Shown piece by piece: positions 34,297 through 47,226 of a stretch of 64,000 nt of DNA. Below the pieces are notes generated by a model that was not told the DNA's origin, searched no databases, and saw only the letters and a list, made by a program, of their open reading frames with translations. Position numbers and translations under genes: made by a program. The first letter of the stretch is position 1. Each line of letters begins with the position of its first letter. Origin of the DNA: Neolentinus lepideus HHB14362 ss-1 (Eukaryota > Basidiomycota > Agaricomycetes > Gloeophyllales > Gloeophyllaceae); the NCBI GenBank assembly GCA_001632425.1, contig KV425601.1:1-64000 (forward strand), given 5' to 3'.

Positions 34297-36537
34297 TCAG
34301 CTCAGACCCTTACACTTCTTCAAATGACGCTTCATATCCCACCCACTCGAGCGCTGCGGCCTCCCGCAGTGTGGACAGTCAGTTCGATGGGCGTCGTAAT
34401 GACTGAGTCTGACATGCTTCCACATGCTTCTCAGCTGCATTGCTGATCCGCACCCGGGCGAGCCACACTTGACCATCTCCTTCGTTTTCACGCCGGGATA
34501 ATGGGAGGCGATATGGGCGTCGATATTCGCCAGTGCGAGTATGGCAGGGCAGCTGGGAAAGACGCATTTGTACGAACGGTTATTACCGTCATTGGCGGGC
34601 GAAGCAAGGGCGTTGTTATCTGGCCACACATCCCCTGCGATCGGGCTGAGTGCAGTAGCAGCACCTGATGTTTCCTCAGACAGAGAATGCCCTGCTGACT
34701 GAGGCATACTCTGCGTCGGGCGAGGCGCAACCAGTGCCATCGGTGTAGATGAAAGAGACAGCACGTCATGCCCCATGGAATTGCAGCTGCGGAGGTGCTC
34801 ATGCTGAGCAGCGAACGGAGAGAGACCATCACTGGACCAGAAGAGGGGGAAGGCAAGGCCATTCCCGAGATCGCAGCCGGGCGGTGCTTGCAATTCTGAG
34901 GATGTGTTGGTCGGCTCCTCAGCGGCGGCAGCAAAGATATCGTCCGGCCAGGTAAAAAATGATAGTGCTTCAGTAAATAACGGTTGCTCGCAAGACGTTC
35001 CTAGTGAGGAAATGTTTGCGGATGTTTCTGCCAGAAGCGAAAGGCAAGTGAATTCATCATATGCCTCTTGTCCTACTGACAGTGTGTCGGACGCAAGCGG
35101 GGGATCGTCGAATGAGGACATCAGAGCAACAATGTCGCCGGCCAGATCCGATGACTCCGAAGCCTGCATGGGTGCAGAGGCAGCACGGGACTGATTGTGT
35201 AACATCCCAGCGAGCGAAGATTCAGCTGGAGTACGCGAGTCAATATCCAGCGGGTTATATGCAGCAGACGACAAATCAACAAATTCTGCTCGCGTTGATG
35301 TACGCTCGAGGAATTGGTCTTCCGTCATCGCACTGGGGGCCGCAGGGGGTTCGCTCAAGAAAGCGATGACAGTTTCGATCTCCAGTAAGGAGTCTGTTAT
35401 GGAGTTCAAAACCGGCGGTAGTGGGGAGGAGTTGGACTCATCCCACATCGATAGATGGTCCAGATTTCCACTGCTACCCGGCAGAGACTGATGTTCATTT
35501 GCTGAGAAACGCTTAGGAGTAACCACGGCGTCCAGCCACCTCTTTTCGGCCATGAAGACCTCCTCCCATGTAGACGACAGAGTGTCGTCTTCGGAGGCCT
35601 TGCGCTTCCCGAGAACCGTCTCCGATACAGGCTCTCGGGATTGAGAATATGGCGGCGCGTCCCTTCGAGCTGGTTCGACGGGTGGCACCGGTGAATATGC
35701 CGTCGTCGAGTACGGCCACCCGTGAATATCGAGAGACGCATTCTCGTCTCCCCTCGGCCTTGTCCAGGCATCAGCGGAATGTTAGCAAACGAAACATAAC
35801 GATTTTACTCACAGGATGGCGGCAGCCAGTGGGCTCCACGGGTGCTCTATTTCCGTCCGGTGCATGACGTCGACGAAGTCACTCTGCGATACAAGCTCTT
35901 GGGGTCGAGGATATAGTGGCGCATCCCTTCGAGCTGGCTGGAAAGGTGGCACCGTTGAGTATGCCGTCATCGAGTACGGCCACCCGTGAATATCGGGAGG
36001 TGCATTTTCGTCTCCCTCCGGCCTTGTTCAGGCGTCAGCGGACTCTTAGCAACCGAAACAGAAAGACTGTACTCACAGGATGGCGAGAGCCGTTGACCTA
36101 TACTGGTCCTGTACCTCCGTCCGGTACATGACGTCGACGAAGTCACTCTTCGATGCAGGCTCTCGTGGTCGAGAGTATTGCAGCGAATCCCGTCGAGCTG
36201 GTTGAATGGGTGCCACCGGTGAATATGCGACCGTCGAGTACGGCCACCCGTGAATATCGGGAGGCGCATTCTCGTCTCCCCCCAGCCTTGTTCAGACGTC
36301 AGCGGAATGTTAGCAAACGAAACAGAAAGACTGTACTCACAGGATGGCGGGAGCCAGTGGTCTAAAGTCATTTTGTATCTGCGTCCGGTGCGTGACGTCG
36401 ACGAAGTAGGGTGAGGGTTGGCGAGTAAGTTGCCGAGAAGGTCGATTCAGTCTGTTCGATGGACCGAGGGGAGGGTGTGGGGACACAAAGCTAGAGCTTG
36501 TCGCAACTTGGCCGATGGGATGCACCCTCTTTGACAT
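34297..36537 (-). CDS. C2H2 zinc-finger protein with tandemly duplicated exons
   Basis: Exons 36537-36341, 36286-36077, 36022-35813 and 35758-34297 splice to 2079 nt (692 residues). Exons 2 and 3 are both exactly 210 nt, all three introns are 54 bp, and all splice in phase 2, so each unit adds 70 residues without a frame change. Each unit reads GDENAPPDIHGWPYS.., PARRD.., SDFVDVMxRTE.. and ends ..AIL. Exon 1 carries the last third of a unit (FVDVTHRTQIQ) and exon 4 the first two thirds. The rest of exon 4 is a nuclear-type basic GKRKASEDD and a long Ser/Ala-rich acidic region. C-terminal fingers follow: CVFPSCPAILALANIDAHIASHYP, CGSPGCGSAMQLRSMWKHVRLSH and CPHCGRPQRSSGWDMKRHLKKC. It is probably a transcription factor. 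Confidence 0.8.
35640..36410. repeat. 264-bp tandem repeat spanning exon and intron
   Basis: Equivalent splice sites recur at an exact 264-bp period (exon starts at 36286, 36022 and 35758 on the minus strand). About 2.9 units are present. The exon part is better kept than the intron edges, and plus-strand translations of the three units are visibly alike. Confidence 0.85.
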
Positions 36538-39500
36538 CCTACAGGCCACCGTATCAGATATGCCACAGTGAATGTGAGACAGAAACAAAATATTTTACCT
36601 CGAAATCCGTGGCACTGGCCTCTTCCTGAACCGCTGTCAACTACATGGATATAGAGCTACAAGCAAGCGGACACTCACGGGCTCGCCCAGGCGTCGTTGG
36701 ACGCCGAAGTTGCAACACGGCCGTGCAGATGAATGTTGCGACTTTGACGCTGATTTTGCTTCGGCATATGGAGAAGGAAGAATGTGGGTAAAGAAGAATG
36801 TAGCGGAAGATATTTGTCGACAAGAGCGAGGTGTAGTTTTGCAGACTGGCAGCTGGTTGAGGATGTGGTAGCGGATTAACCAACTTGTGGCGTGGGGTAA
36901 GACTAACAACGCGCAAAGCGCGTCGCGCGTTCAAAGTGCCTTTACGCGTGCGCATCTTTCTGTCTCGCGCTTTGATATGACTGCAGTGGCAAACGCAAGA
37001 AATTTTGCTTGCAGTGGAAAAAGGATATGATACCGACATGGATGGCCACTGGCAGCCAGATACAGCTGGTACTGGATAGCCTGGTCACCATTTTCAAGGG
37101 ATTAGCATCGACAAGGCAGTTCATTTCGCAGTCAACCGCTCACATCAAAACATTCATGTCGCGTTCTCGCGATTTTGAAGAGATGTTCACTATGTATATG
37201 GCCATCGCACTGACCTTGATCCCCTCTCCGTGGAAGACGAGGACTAACTCGAAACGTAAGTCTCCAGATTCTGAAAAGGGATGAGAATTTGACGGTACTT
37301 GTGAAACCAGGTCTATGGTTTCAAAATGTCGACGGGCTTTCTAATGTAACATCCTTCATGAAGAGCTAGAGGAATTGCGTGTTGGCATCTTCGCATCCTC
37401 ACATAACATTTAGGTATCTTCGGCGAAGCGGGGCAATTCGTAAGCAAACGCGCTTTTAAGAGCTCAGATAATTTGACCCCCTTCCATGGCTTGCCAGTGC
37501 GGTCGCCCTTTGAGATGAAGCATCTTCCGTCTGATAGCTGGAGACAGACAACATTGTTATTCATGGCTCTGCTCTGAGCTCTATACATGGATAGCACCAG
37601 ACCCGTAATCATCAGCAGATGGCGGATCCTCGGCCCCTATACAGCTGTTTAGAGAAGAACGAGATGATAATAGAGGCTCGTGATCGTACTATCTAGGGTG
37701 ACCAATCACTCTTGAGCTTGCAAGATGCGAGACTACATCATAAGGTACGCCCTAGATGCATAGGGTATGTCGGTGGTTGTCTGACTTTTCAACTTTTCAA
37801 GAACTAGCATGAATCACCGATTCAACTTTCTGCAAGACATGCATGCGAAGGTGGGAGAGTGATCTGGAGCAGCTCGCCGAAGTATGTCAACCGCATCATA
37901 AGTCCGCCGTCTGTGATCATGCACCAACAGTTAATTTAGATCGAGATAGGGAATCGGGTACGCACCACAGTTCATCGTGAAGTTGATCTACTTATCACTC
38001 CGGGGCTTGCGAAATGTGTAGTTGTGTCACGGTACATTTCGTACAACACCACAGGCTGATTGTATAGGTTCTTTCCTACCCTGCGAACCCTCCTCCGTGG
38101 AAATTTGCGCCTTTACTGGCAGGCATGATTTTCAAATCGTGTATCATCGTGTAGCAATGTTCTGTCAAACCTCGTGAGTACTCGTCAGGATGTTGTGTTG
38201 GACACGTACCAAGACTGAGGCGATCTGTCTGATAGGCCGTCCAACTGGAGAGCATATATGGCTGTCTCGTAAACTTATCTCACAAGAGGAGTGATCGGCT
38301 GGCTCTGTAGCATTCAGTCACTTTCCTCTCAATGTGAATTTTCGATAAGCCGAGGCGTTCATCTGCTAAAGTTGCGAAGCCTGCGTACAGCGAGGACGTT
38401 GTTCCTAGAGCCTGTGAGCGCCACCACTCCAGGACAGTTCTTGGTTGCTTCTCTGCCGCTACGCGTACACAAGTGATCCCTATTCGCGGATGTCTTGCAA
38501 CCTTTCTTGCGTCAATTGGCTTGATCCCGGAATCGCATCACGTTCGAATGGTCTCGTCACCCTTTCAAGCTTGTCGCGCAAATTCAGAGCAGATACAATT
38601 AAATACAAACATTTCCATCGTTCTCCATGGTACACTGGCACAATTAGCTAGTTGATAAGTCAACGAGATTCGAAATTTTTCGGGGGGTCGAAGCAATTCG
38701 CACCTTGTACGTACTATAGCAGAGTAGGATCGACGCTCAGCTACAGAGACAGTACAACAGCCCCCAGAGAGAAATAGAGCCGAGGGAATGCTAAACAGCA
38801 GGAGGCTCTTCTGCTAAGAGCGACAACTGCAGGCTGCAGCATGGCCGCGTTCTCCGATACACCGGCTATATCCGACAACCCACTGCCAGCCCGACTTCAT
38901 TCAGCGCCGCTGCCACTCTCAGTGCTAGCGATATTCACCAAAGAGAACTGACTCTCTTCAAACACTGCTACCCATGGCACTTTTTCTCGGTGGCGTCGAT
39001 AACGTCCACATCGTACCTGGAAATTTCCCTGAATAATCACACTCATGGAATTGCGACCGATGTCTTCTCTCGCGGCTCGCCAGGCCGTTGGCTCTATGGG
39101 CGTCTCATTCTTATACTGAAAGGACTAGCACATGTTTCAGGTTCCTGGCGGCACCGAAGAAGACAACCCCATTTCCTTTGCTGCTGCAGCGCAGCTATAA
39201 GAACCTGTCAGAATCGCTTTGACGCTCGACGCAGTCCCACCCAGCGAAGATCAAGGCACCTCTCGGTCCGCAATCTCTTCGGTGACACGTCGGAACACGA
39301 CCGGTGATGCCGATATCTGTGCATTCATCTAGAGAGGCTGCTTGTTTTTTATCTCTACTTGCCAAGGGTCGAGCCCCGCTCCGACCGGACACACGTACAT
39401 TAAAGACGTGCAGCTACTAGTTCGTGCTTCTTCAAGGTACGTGGAACAATGTCAGCACTACAATTGGTGATTTACCAGCTACTGATGAATTATGTTCTCT

Positions 39501-41448
39501 CGCAAGTTGTCCCGACTCCGGGTCATTCTGTCGTGCATTTATCATTCGACCAGGAATAGGACCTTGCTAGTTTCATAAACACCGCGCATTCCATGCATCT
39601 GAGTGCCTGGATCAGCCCTCTCAACCTTCTCTTGACCTATTGTTGCGTACAGGCTCCTACTCGGCCCTCTGTAGTACCGCTCGATCTCCGGTGGCGGTGA
39701 ATTGGTTTGGAAGAAATACGGATTGCATGTGTTTGCGAGTCAAGGACTCTCATAGAGGTGCAGTATATACCACCGGTTGGTCTCGACTTCTCTGAGTTGT
39801 GGCGACTACTAGGACAGGACTGATGTTGTCGCCGGACGCTCAGGAATGGAGATCGTTCTGCTTTATAATGTCACTCGATCTCAAGGACGTGCTTGATGTT
39901 GCTTCTAGCACGAAGTGCTCTTACTTCGAGTTGTTCGTCCCGTTGACCCTTTGAGATAGAGTGTTGTCTGGGTCAGCGCTCATCTGTCCTCGCCACATAG
40001 TCGTGGACCAGACCTCGCATCTTATTCGTATCAATCGAGCCGGACCATCTCCTCCGGATACCCCAGCCGTGATAAAGTATTCTGGGTACTGTAAATCTCT
40101 TACCTGTTATTGCCGTCTGTATATGCAATCGTGCTGATTCTCCAGTTGATATCATTGTTCATTATGCTTGAACGCTGATAGACCCGGCATAATTACTTAT
40201 CCGGTGTCACTCCGTTGGAAGCTTGTTTTCCCCGAAGGGCGAACTGTGCCGGAGAATTGTCCAGACTGCACCTCAAATGAAAGACGATTTATTTTTATTC
40301 TCCTTGTGGCTAACATACGTCTGCCGCCACCGCCAGTACAGCGGCTATCTTTATTACGAGCGTCAAACGTACACGATGAATGATGTATGTATGTTTAATC
40401 AATCGCCGAAAAGTTCCATCCAGTCCCAGTCGTTGACATGCGTGGATGTTAATATTATACAATCGTGTAGTACTCGCTGGGTCACTACTCGCTGCTGGAC
40501 CGGAGTACGAAACGTTAAACAACGAATAGAGCTTGAAGCTTAAAATTTAAAAGTTTATGTGATCTAGATCGGGCTTCCATACATTATGGGTCCGGTGTCC
40601 TTTCATGAAGGGTGTCTTGCGGAATACAGCCAGGGCCACGCGTACTTAGCCGGATCAAGTCGACTCTGAATATGCCACTGCTTACCACGTATGTCAGGGT
40701 TCAAAAAAACTTTTCACCACGATGTCCTCGCGTTCCGCCACGACTGCTCATCTATGAACAGCAACAGTACATTCTGCATGTCTTGGTCCGGACGGACACT
40801 TGGAAACTCTCCAGGGAATGTGAAGAGATGGCCGCAGATCGCTGTCAACGTAAGTGACTCAACAGACCGAAGGCAGGCGCTGTGCTGATAAACAGACGCA
40901 GTACTGCCGATGTACGTGTTGATATCGAAGACTGCTCCGCAAGGTACGTGAGTGAGACATGAGTTCTTTAAGGGAGGGTAGCCCCCGTTTTGACACTGGT
41001 TAGGCACGTCTTGACTTCCCTGTCTTAAAGCCTTGTCGACCCCGAGATGAGCGTTCCTAACCTGCGAGAAAAAGTTCTGGCTGTTATGGCTTTTGGTATG
41101 ACCTTCCAAGCTTCCCGACTGAATTAGATCAAATGCGATCTCGGTAATAGGCCTTGCACTCCCATGCCACTGGATTCACGCAGCGCCTGAAATCTTTGAT
41201 GACGCAGTTCAGCGTATTGGCTGCGCCTGGGGTTTAGAGCGGCGGTCGATCCTAAATAGTTTTATGCGGCTCCGACAGCCCCCATTGATGAATGCTATGT
41301 GGCCAGGACGACATCGTGGTTTGTCAGGGTCTTTGAACGCGGGACCTGGACTAGGCTGGCAGGCTGTGTGCCACGCCTGTTACTTCATAAACGGACGCAC
41401 AGGGACGCCGTTATCCCAGTTCCACATCCCTTCCTTTCTACTCTCGTC
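36538..41448. other. long gene-poor region, nothing recognised
   Basis: About 4.9 kb. Open frames are short, overlap each other on both strands and show no family motif. The right end is the promoter of the P450 gene. No transposase, reverse transcriptase or terminal repeat could be seen. The region may hold decayed mobile DNA or non-coding transcripts. Confidence 0.45.
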
Positions 41449-43454
41449 ATGGAGACTGTACACGAGATCCGCTCTCTCTTCACCTCTTCTGCCTTCGCCC
41501 TCATTCCTCTCATCGCCGTCGGTGCAGCGTTTGTATGGGCACTATGGAAACCCCGTCCGGTACGCGTTTGTGCTGCACGATTGCTAGTGGCAGAGGCATT
41601 AATCCAGCAACCAGCTCGACACCATCCCGACCATTGGTCCATCGGGACCTCTGTCCTCCTATATCAGCGCTGTGCAATTCATGTTTCGTGGTCGGGAGAT
41701 GCTTCAGGAAGGCTACCAAAGGGTGCGAACTACTTGGCTGCAATATGTTTTAGCTTACACGCGAATAGTTCTACAGCGGAGGCATCTTCAAGGTTCCTAT
41801 CCTCGACCGATGGATGGTCGTTCTGGTTGGAAAGAAGCTCTCAGACGAGCTTCGATCTGCGCCAGAGGACGCCTTCTCTCTTGATCAGGCTTTGGTCGAC
41901 GTAAGCTATGAGCTGTCATTGTGAAGGCTCTATCCTGATATCCGCAAAGATGTTACATCTCGACTTTGTGTTCGGGAAGAAAGTCTATCTCAACCCGATC
42001 CACACCACCCTCATGAAGACCAGGATGACCAAAGCGATTGGTGCTTTGACTCCTGACATGTATGACGAATGCATCCAGGCATTTGAGCAGCACATGCCCC
42101 TCACCGATGGCAAAGGTTAGACATCCTCTTCACAGGGAAGAGTTCATGCTTCTGACGCTTGCCCGTCCAGAGTGGAAAGCTGTACCCTGCCTTGCAACCG
42201 CACGTCAAGTCTCCACTATTGTCAACAACCGCATCGTCGTCGGCTATCCTCTCTGTACGTTAATCTATTAATATTATACGAGTCAGTAATTTGATAGAGC
42301 ATTGGTTAGGCCGTGATCCCGAGTACATAAACTTGAATCTTCGGTTCATTATTGACATGTTCCAATTGCGGATGATGTTCTGTCTCATTCCTCGTTTCAT
42401 GGAACCGTAGGTGATATTACTGAGGCAAAAATACGCTGAAACTGATTCTGTAATTAGGATCGTAGGCCGCCTGGCCACCAACATTCCCTCTCAGATCCGT
42501 CTGGGCATGCGTTTGATGAAGCCCGTCCTTGACGAGCGTGTGAAGATACTCGAAGATTCCGACGGCGATTGGTCGGCTCTTCCAGTACGTTTCAGTCGGG
42601 TCTCGATCGTGTGCCATCTTTGACGTGATGAATTCACTGTAGAACGACATGCTCTCCTGGCTCATGGCATCAGTGCCCAAGGATGAAACGCTGGATACGA
42701 TGACCCGGCGAGTCTTGGGCGTTAATGTTGCCGCTATTCACACCATTTCACACGTGAGTAGATCTCGGCGATTCCTGTGCCATTTGGAATGTATTGAGTG
42801 TCCTTGTTTAGACCTTCACTCACAGTCTTTTCTATCTTGCCGCCAACCAAGAGCTCATTCCGGTCATCCGGAAGGAGGTAGAGAAAGCTGTGGCCGAGGA
42901 CGGCTGGACCAAGACGGCTATGGGCAAGCTTTACATCCTCGACAGTTTCCTAAAGGAGGTCTTGCGATTCAACGGTGCCCAGGCGTGGTCTCTGAACCGG
43001 ATCGCCTTGAAGGATTTCACGTTCTCCGACGGTACTTTCATTCCAGAGGGTACCAGCGTGGCAGCCTGCGCCACGCCGGTGCACATGGACCCATCCGTGT
43101 ACCCGGATCCTGAGGCGTTCGACGCATATCGGTTCTATAAGATGATGGAGCGCGATGGAGAGGCGAATCAGCATCTGGTTGTGAAGACTAGTCTTGAGTA
43201 CCTACCGTTCGGACACGGCAGTCATGGTAAGCCGGTTTCATTGATCGACACGTTTGGCTTAATTGACCCTTTCGATAGCCTGCCCCGGCCGGTTCTTTGC
43301 CGCAAACCAGTTGAAGCTGATGATAGGCCATCTCCTGCTCAACTACGATATTGAGCTCGAGACGCCAGGTGTTGTCCCAGAACAGGTCTGGTTCGAGGCG
43401 GCCGTCCTGCCTCATCAAACCGCCAATGTTCTGTACAGAAAACGCCAGACATAG
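41449..43454 (+). CDS. cytochrome P450 monooxygenase
   Basis: A multi-exon gene starting at 41449. An N-terminal membrane anchor (FALIPLIAVGAAFVWALW) is followed by a Pro-containing hinge. Later segments are LDTIPTIGPSGPLSSYISAVQFM, GGIFKVPILDRWMVVLVG, the C-helix EWKAVP, an I-helix near the intron at 42755-42813, and the K-helix ExxR in FLKEVLR. PERF-like DPEAFDAYRF and the haem-ligand loop FGHGSHACPGRFFA follow; an intron (about 43227-43289) splits that loop just before the Cys. It resembles the large agaricomycete CYP5144-type families, though I am not certain of the family. It should sit on the ER and use cytochrome P450 reductase. No biosynthetic partner genes are adjacent. Confidence 0.9.
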
Positions 43455-45060
43455 ACTTCACTTCTGGTTCCTTGGGTTGTTACATTATGGGGTCACTACC
43501 ATCCGAGCGGATTGCTCCTGACTATGTATATTATATTATTCATCTCTGATGGCCTTTCTTCGGCCGCAATGTAACTTTGGGCGCATTCACTGCAGCTTGC
43601 ATACATTTTACTGTCATTTCGGTGCTGCATTTTGCATTAGTCATCCATAGAATTATTGAGCTGGATTTTGTTTCTGCGTTACTGCCATTTTCCGGGCATG
43701 AAGCTTAGCGCGAAACGGTCTTTTCGTTAAAGACAAACTCTTGGCCTTTGCTATGGTCCTTGACTAGGCCTTGAGAGCTGGTATATAGTATTTTCTGTTG
43801 AATTTTTAGGGTTATGAGCTTGCAAGCTCTGTAAATTGAGACGGGGGGAGGGGAGGGGGCTGCTGAGATTTCATGCGACATTTGGTGTATTTATTTATTG
43901 TACTGCACGCGACTAGTGCCCGTGCGCTCGAGGACACTTGCGCTGCGTTGTCCCATCATCGGTTCATTTAACAAGAGAAAAATCCAGAGATGAAAGAACC
44001 GCAAAAATCGTGCACAAAAAATGGTATCGAACCATGCGATCGTGAGGTTCAGGATAATACGTAACCACGCGATCGCAACATTCCACATAAGATGCTGCAA
44101 TTGTAGACTATGAGAACTAATACTTCGATTGTATGTTTCATAATTAAGGAAATACCTTTTTTTCTTTCGAGCGATCCCAATATTAATTCGGTACGCAGTC
44201 AAATATACTCTGGTAGGTGAAACAACCTAGAGTACCAGAAGAGATCCAAGTCATATGGCGAAGCTTAAATACCAGCTGGTATTACAGAGAATCGAGCTAA
44301 CTATCCGTGTCCGTACAAAAATGGGAAACTGCAATAAGGTACCGAATGCATGTAAAATCGATGGAGTGCGCCACAATTAGGCTTTGAGAATGATACATAA
44401 CAATACCCTGCTTGTTTGGCAAGCCCAGCCCACTCCGGGCTGTAGTTCCAGTCGAGCTCTAGTTGCTTTTGGCTCCCTCAGCTTAAGGTAAATTCTACAT
44501 GAACCCTACATCGCCGACATATATTTCTCTCCTTCATATGAAAATAGTCTGATATTTGTCACTGTTAGTGATACCGCTACTCGCTAGGGCACCGGTTGAA
44601 ACTCCTCGGCCTAATCTACACCAGATTGAATCGTTCAACATCCTCTTTCGGCCTGTTGCTGGCTACAAGAAGTCTGTTTACTGGTCGGATCTACCGGTCT
44701 AGTCCCGACTGGCTAGAGTGCCCAGATAGCGCTACATAGCGCTTTTGTCAAATACAAGACGTTAGGTGGGGTTCGAAATATTAAACTTAAGCGCTAACAA
44801 ATGTTCCAGCTCTGTCACCATTCTCACTGAGCACCTAAACGTCCGCGGGCGATCGTACGCTGTCTCTATTCATTTACGACCAAGCTTGCTGAAGAGATGG
44901 AACGTAGTCTAGTGTCATCAATTTACGTCCCCGAGCGCAGGACAGATCTCCTTCAACATCTATCAGTCTTCAGCTACGGAAGATCGTGGTCTCACTCCGG
45001 TAAACATGTTCTGCATCCTCATCAATCGGTCTCTGAACCACTCTATTTAAATCACCATAG
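43455..45060. other. intergenic region, no gene recognised
   Basis: About 1.6 kb with no supportable frame. A G-rich run (GACGGGGGGAGGGGAGGGGGC) lies at 43839-43859, a possible quadruplex-forming tract in the P450 3' flank. Confidence 0.45.
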
Positions 45061-46595
45061 ATGATGTACACACCTGAGATGAATTATGACGTTCTAACTA
45101 TTATCATGACGTTCCTGTCACCGCACGACTTACGGCAGGCCGCGGCCTCTTCTAGGAGTTTTTACGACGCAGCCACTTTCCGTCTGGTAGAGCACGTCCG
45201 GCTCTATCGACCTGACCAAGTGCACTCTTTCCACGCCTTCGTGATGAAGAACCCTATCCCATTATCTGTGATGCGATCACTCAAGTTCTCCCCGAATGAG
45301 AAGTCCATACTAGACGACGAAGCTAGTAATTGGAGTATCGGGACCGACACCATCAAGGGTGTTGGACCCATGCTGGCGGACATTCTGGACGGAGCTTCTA
45401 GACTCACCTCGCTAGAGTTATGGTATACAGACTTGCTCTTCTGTATATCCCGCCTTCGCCAAAGCCTGAAGGTCTCTTGTCGTCAACTCTCGACTTTGAG
45501 GCTCTATCAATTCAACTCGTGGAAAATGACACCGGAGGACGTACAGGACTTGGGACCCATGTTCGCCGCTCTCAAAGATCGAGTTACACATTTGGAAGTG
45601 AAATCGATTTTTGAGAGGCCGATCCAGGACGTTATGGGAAGCTTGGACCCTCGCGTTGAGACACTGTCTGTCGCCCTCGTATCTGGAAGTCCAAGCCTGG
45701 TGACGAACGGAACGAGACTGCCTTACGTGAAGAATCTGCATATTTCTGGATATAGACTCGTACGCGAGGATATCTCGCGAACGTTCCCAAATGTTCGCCA
45801 GCTAGACATCTGCGAGGATTTCCTCGCTAGTGGACTCTTGCACGTAGACCCGCAGAAATCTGACGAGTGGCGCGACCTGGAGACCTTGTCGGGGGACCTC
45901 CGCGATATAGTGCGTCTGGGATTGACGAGGCCGATCCAGCATCTGAACCTGGACACATACGCGTATCAGGGCTCGCCCGACGTCAATTTCTTCAGGATCG
46001 CCCGACCGAAGTCTCTGTCCATTTCCATCCATTCTGACAAACCCAAGATAATGAGCCTGCTCAAGAGGCCTGACTTTTGGTCGTCGGTCCCGGAGCTGTC
46101 ATATATGGGGCTTGTGATTAAGGACCTGACTCAATGGTGCGGGGCGGTCCATAATTGCTGGGTAGGTACAACCCGCGAGAGACCCGGTCGCAGTCAATTG
46201 GGCGCTAACTGATCGATACGTTAGCCTTGTCTGATGAGCAATCTGAACCTCACAAACTCTCAGTACTTCCATCTCTCAATTTATCGCCGCGAATGGCATC
46301 ACTTATTCAAAGACATGCGCTCTGTCGATTCTCCTGTTTCGTTGCACAAGATGGCTGCATCCGTCCCCTCTATGGAGTTCATCGAGCTTGAGGTTCATTG
46401 GTTGGCAGGAGATCGTTTCGACTTCGAAGGAAGTAGAGTGCTGTACAGAGTGCACCCGGCGACTGTCAACCAAGGTCAGCGTTCACTGCAATTGTGATCG
46501 CCGGGTCGTCTCATGAATTTGAAGGACTCGAGCTGGAGAGTATCGAGCCCGACCTTGCAGATTCTATCAGAGCTCAGTATACCACGTCAGAGTAA
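45061..46595 (+). CDS. F-box protein with leucine-rich-like repeats
   Basis: The start at 45061 gives NYDVLTIIMTFLSPHDLRQAAASSRSFYDAA, a typical N-terminal F-box helix set. Repeated leucine-rich-like strands follow (LTSLELWYTDLL, QLSTLRLYQF, VTHLEVKSI, VKNLHISGYRL, VRQLDIC, IQHLNLDTYA). An intron at about 46160-46225 leads to a second exon with PSMEFIELEVHWLAGDRF. Near 46480 the frame shifts into a further open segment ending at the TAA at 46593. That shift could be a small intron I could not place, or a real break. F-box proteins are substrate receptors of SCF ligases; the target is unknown. Confidence 0.7.
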
Positions 46596-46724
46596 GTCTA
46601 GCTGTCGTCGACCCTGAATTCGCTTTTACCCGTTGCCATGCAGAAAGCGTAACTATATAATGAGATCCAGGAGTAGCCAGATCGTGTGATGTCAGCGACG
46701 GGACTAGAGCCAATCAATTGTAGA

Positions 46725-47226
46725 CACTTCGGGAGTTGCACTCTTTTAGGCCTAGCAAAAGGTTGATCAAAAGGGATATCAAAAAGATAATATTTAGGGA
46801 TGCATTTTGTAGACCTCGAAATGTGATATTTTGACATAGCTCAAAATGGAATAGGAAAGGTTATCTTCAGCATTAACTGGTGCAATTTGCCAAAATATAA
46901 TAAACTGTTGCCTGATGTAGTAATTCTTTTTCAACTTCAAAAAATATGATCTTTAAATCATGTGACCCCTGCCAGGATAATCCCTTTTGGGGCTCTGCAA
47001 GAGCTTATATGGTGGTAACCGCTTTAAATGGGCACAAAAGATTTATTTTTACCCTTGCAAAAGTATTTGCGAAGGTTATGGCAAAGATAACCTTCGGCAT
47101 TTCATTTTGAGACTGTTTAAAATATTGTATTTTGAGCCCTCTAGAATGTATTCCTAAATATAACCTTTTTGATATCCCTTCTGATCTACCTTTTGCGGGG
47201 TCCAAAAGAGTGCAACTCCCGAAGTG
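46725..47226. mobile_element. 502-bp inverted-repeat element (MITE), CACTA-like ends
   Basis: The first 23 bases (starting CACTTCGGGAGTTGCACTC) are the exact reverse complement of the last 23. Similarity with mismatches continues for about 145 bp into each side. The element is flanked by AGA at 46722-46724 and AGA at 47227-47229. CACT-type termini with 3-bp target duplications are the hallmark of CACTA/CMC DNA transposons. The AT-rich interior has no coding frame, so the element is non-autonomous. It lies about 130 bp past the F-box gene stop. Confidence 0.8.

Noticed and set aside
40612..41109. possible short gene before the P450 (frames on both strands)
   Set aside because: The frames are under 135 residues, have no recognisable motif, and no consistent splice model joined them.
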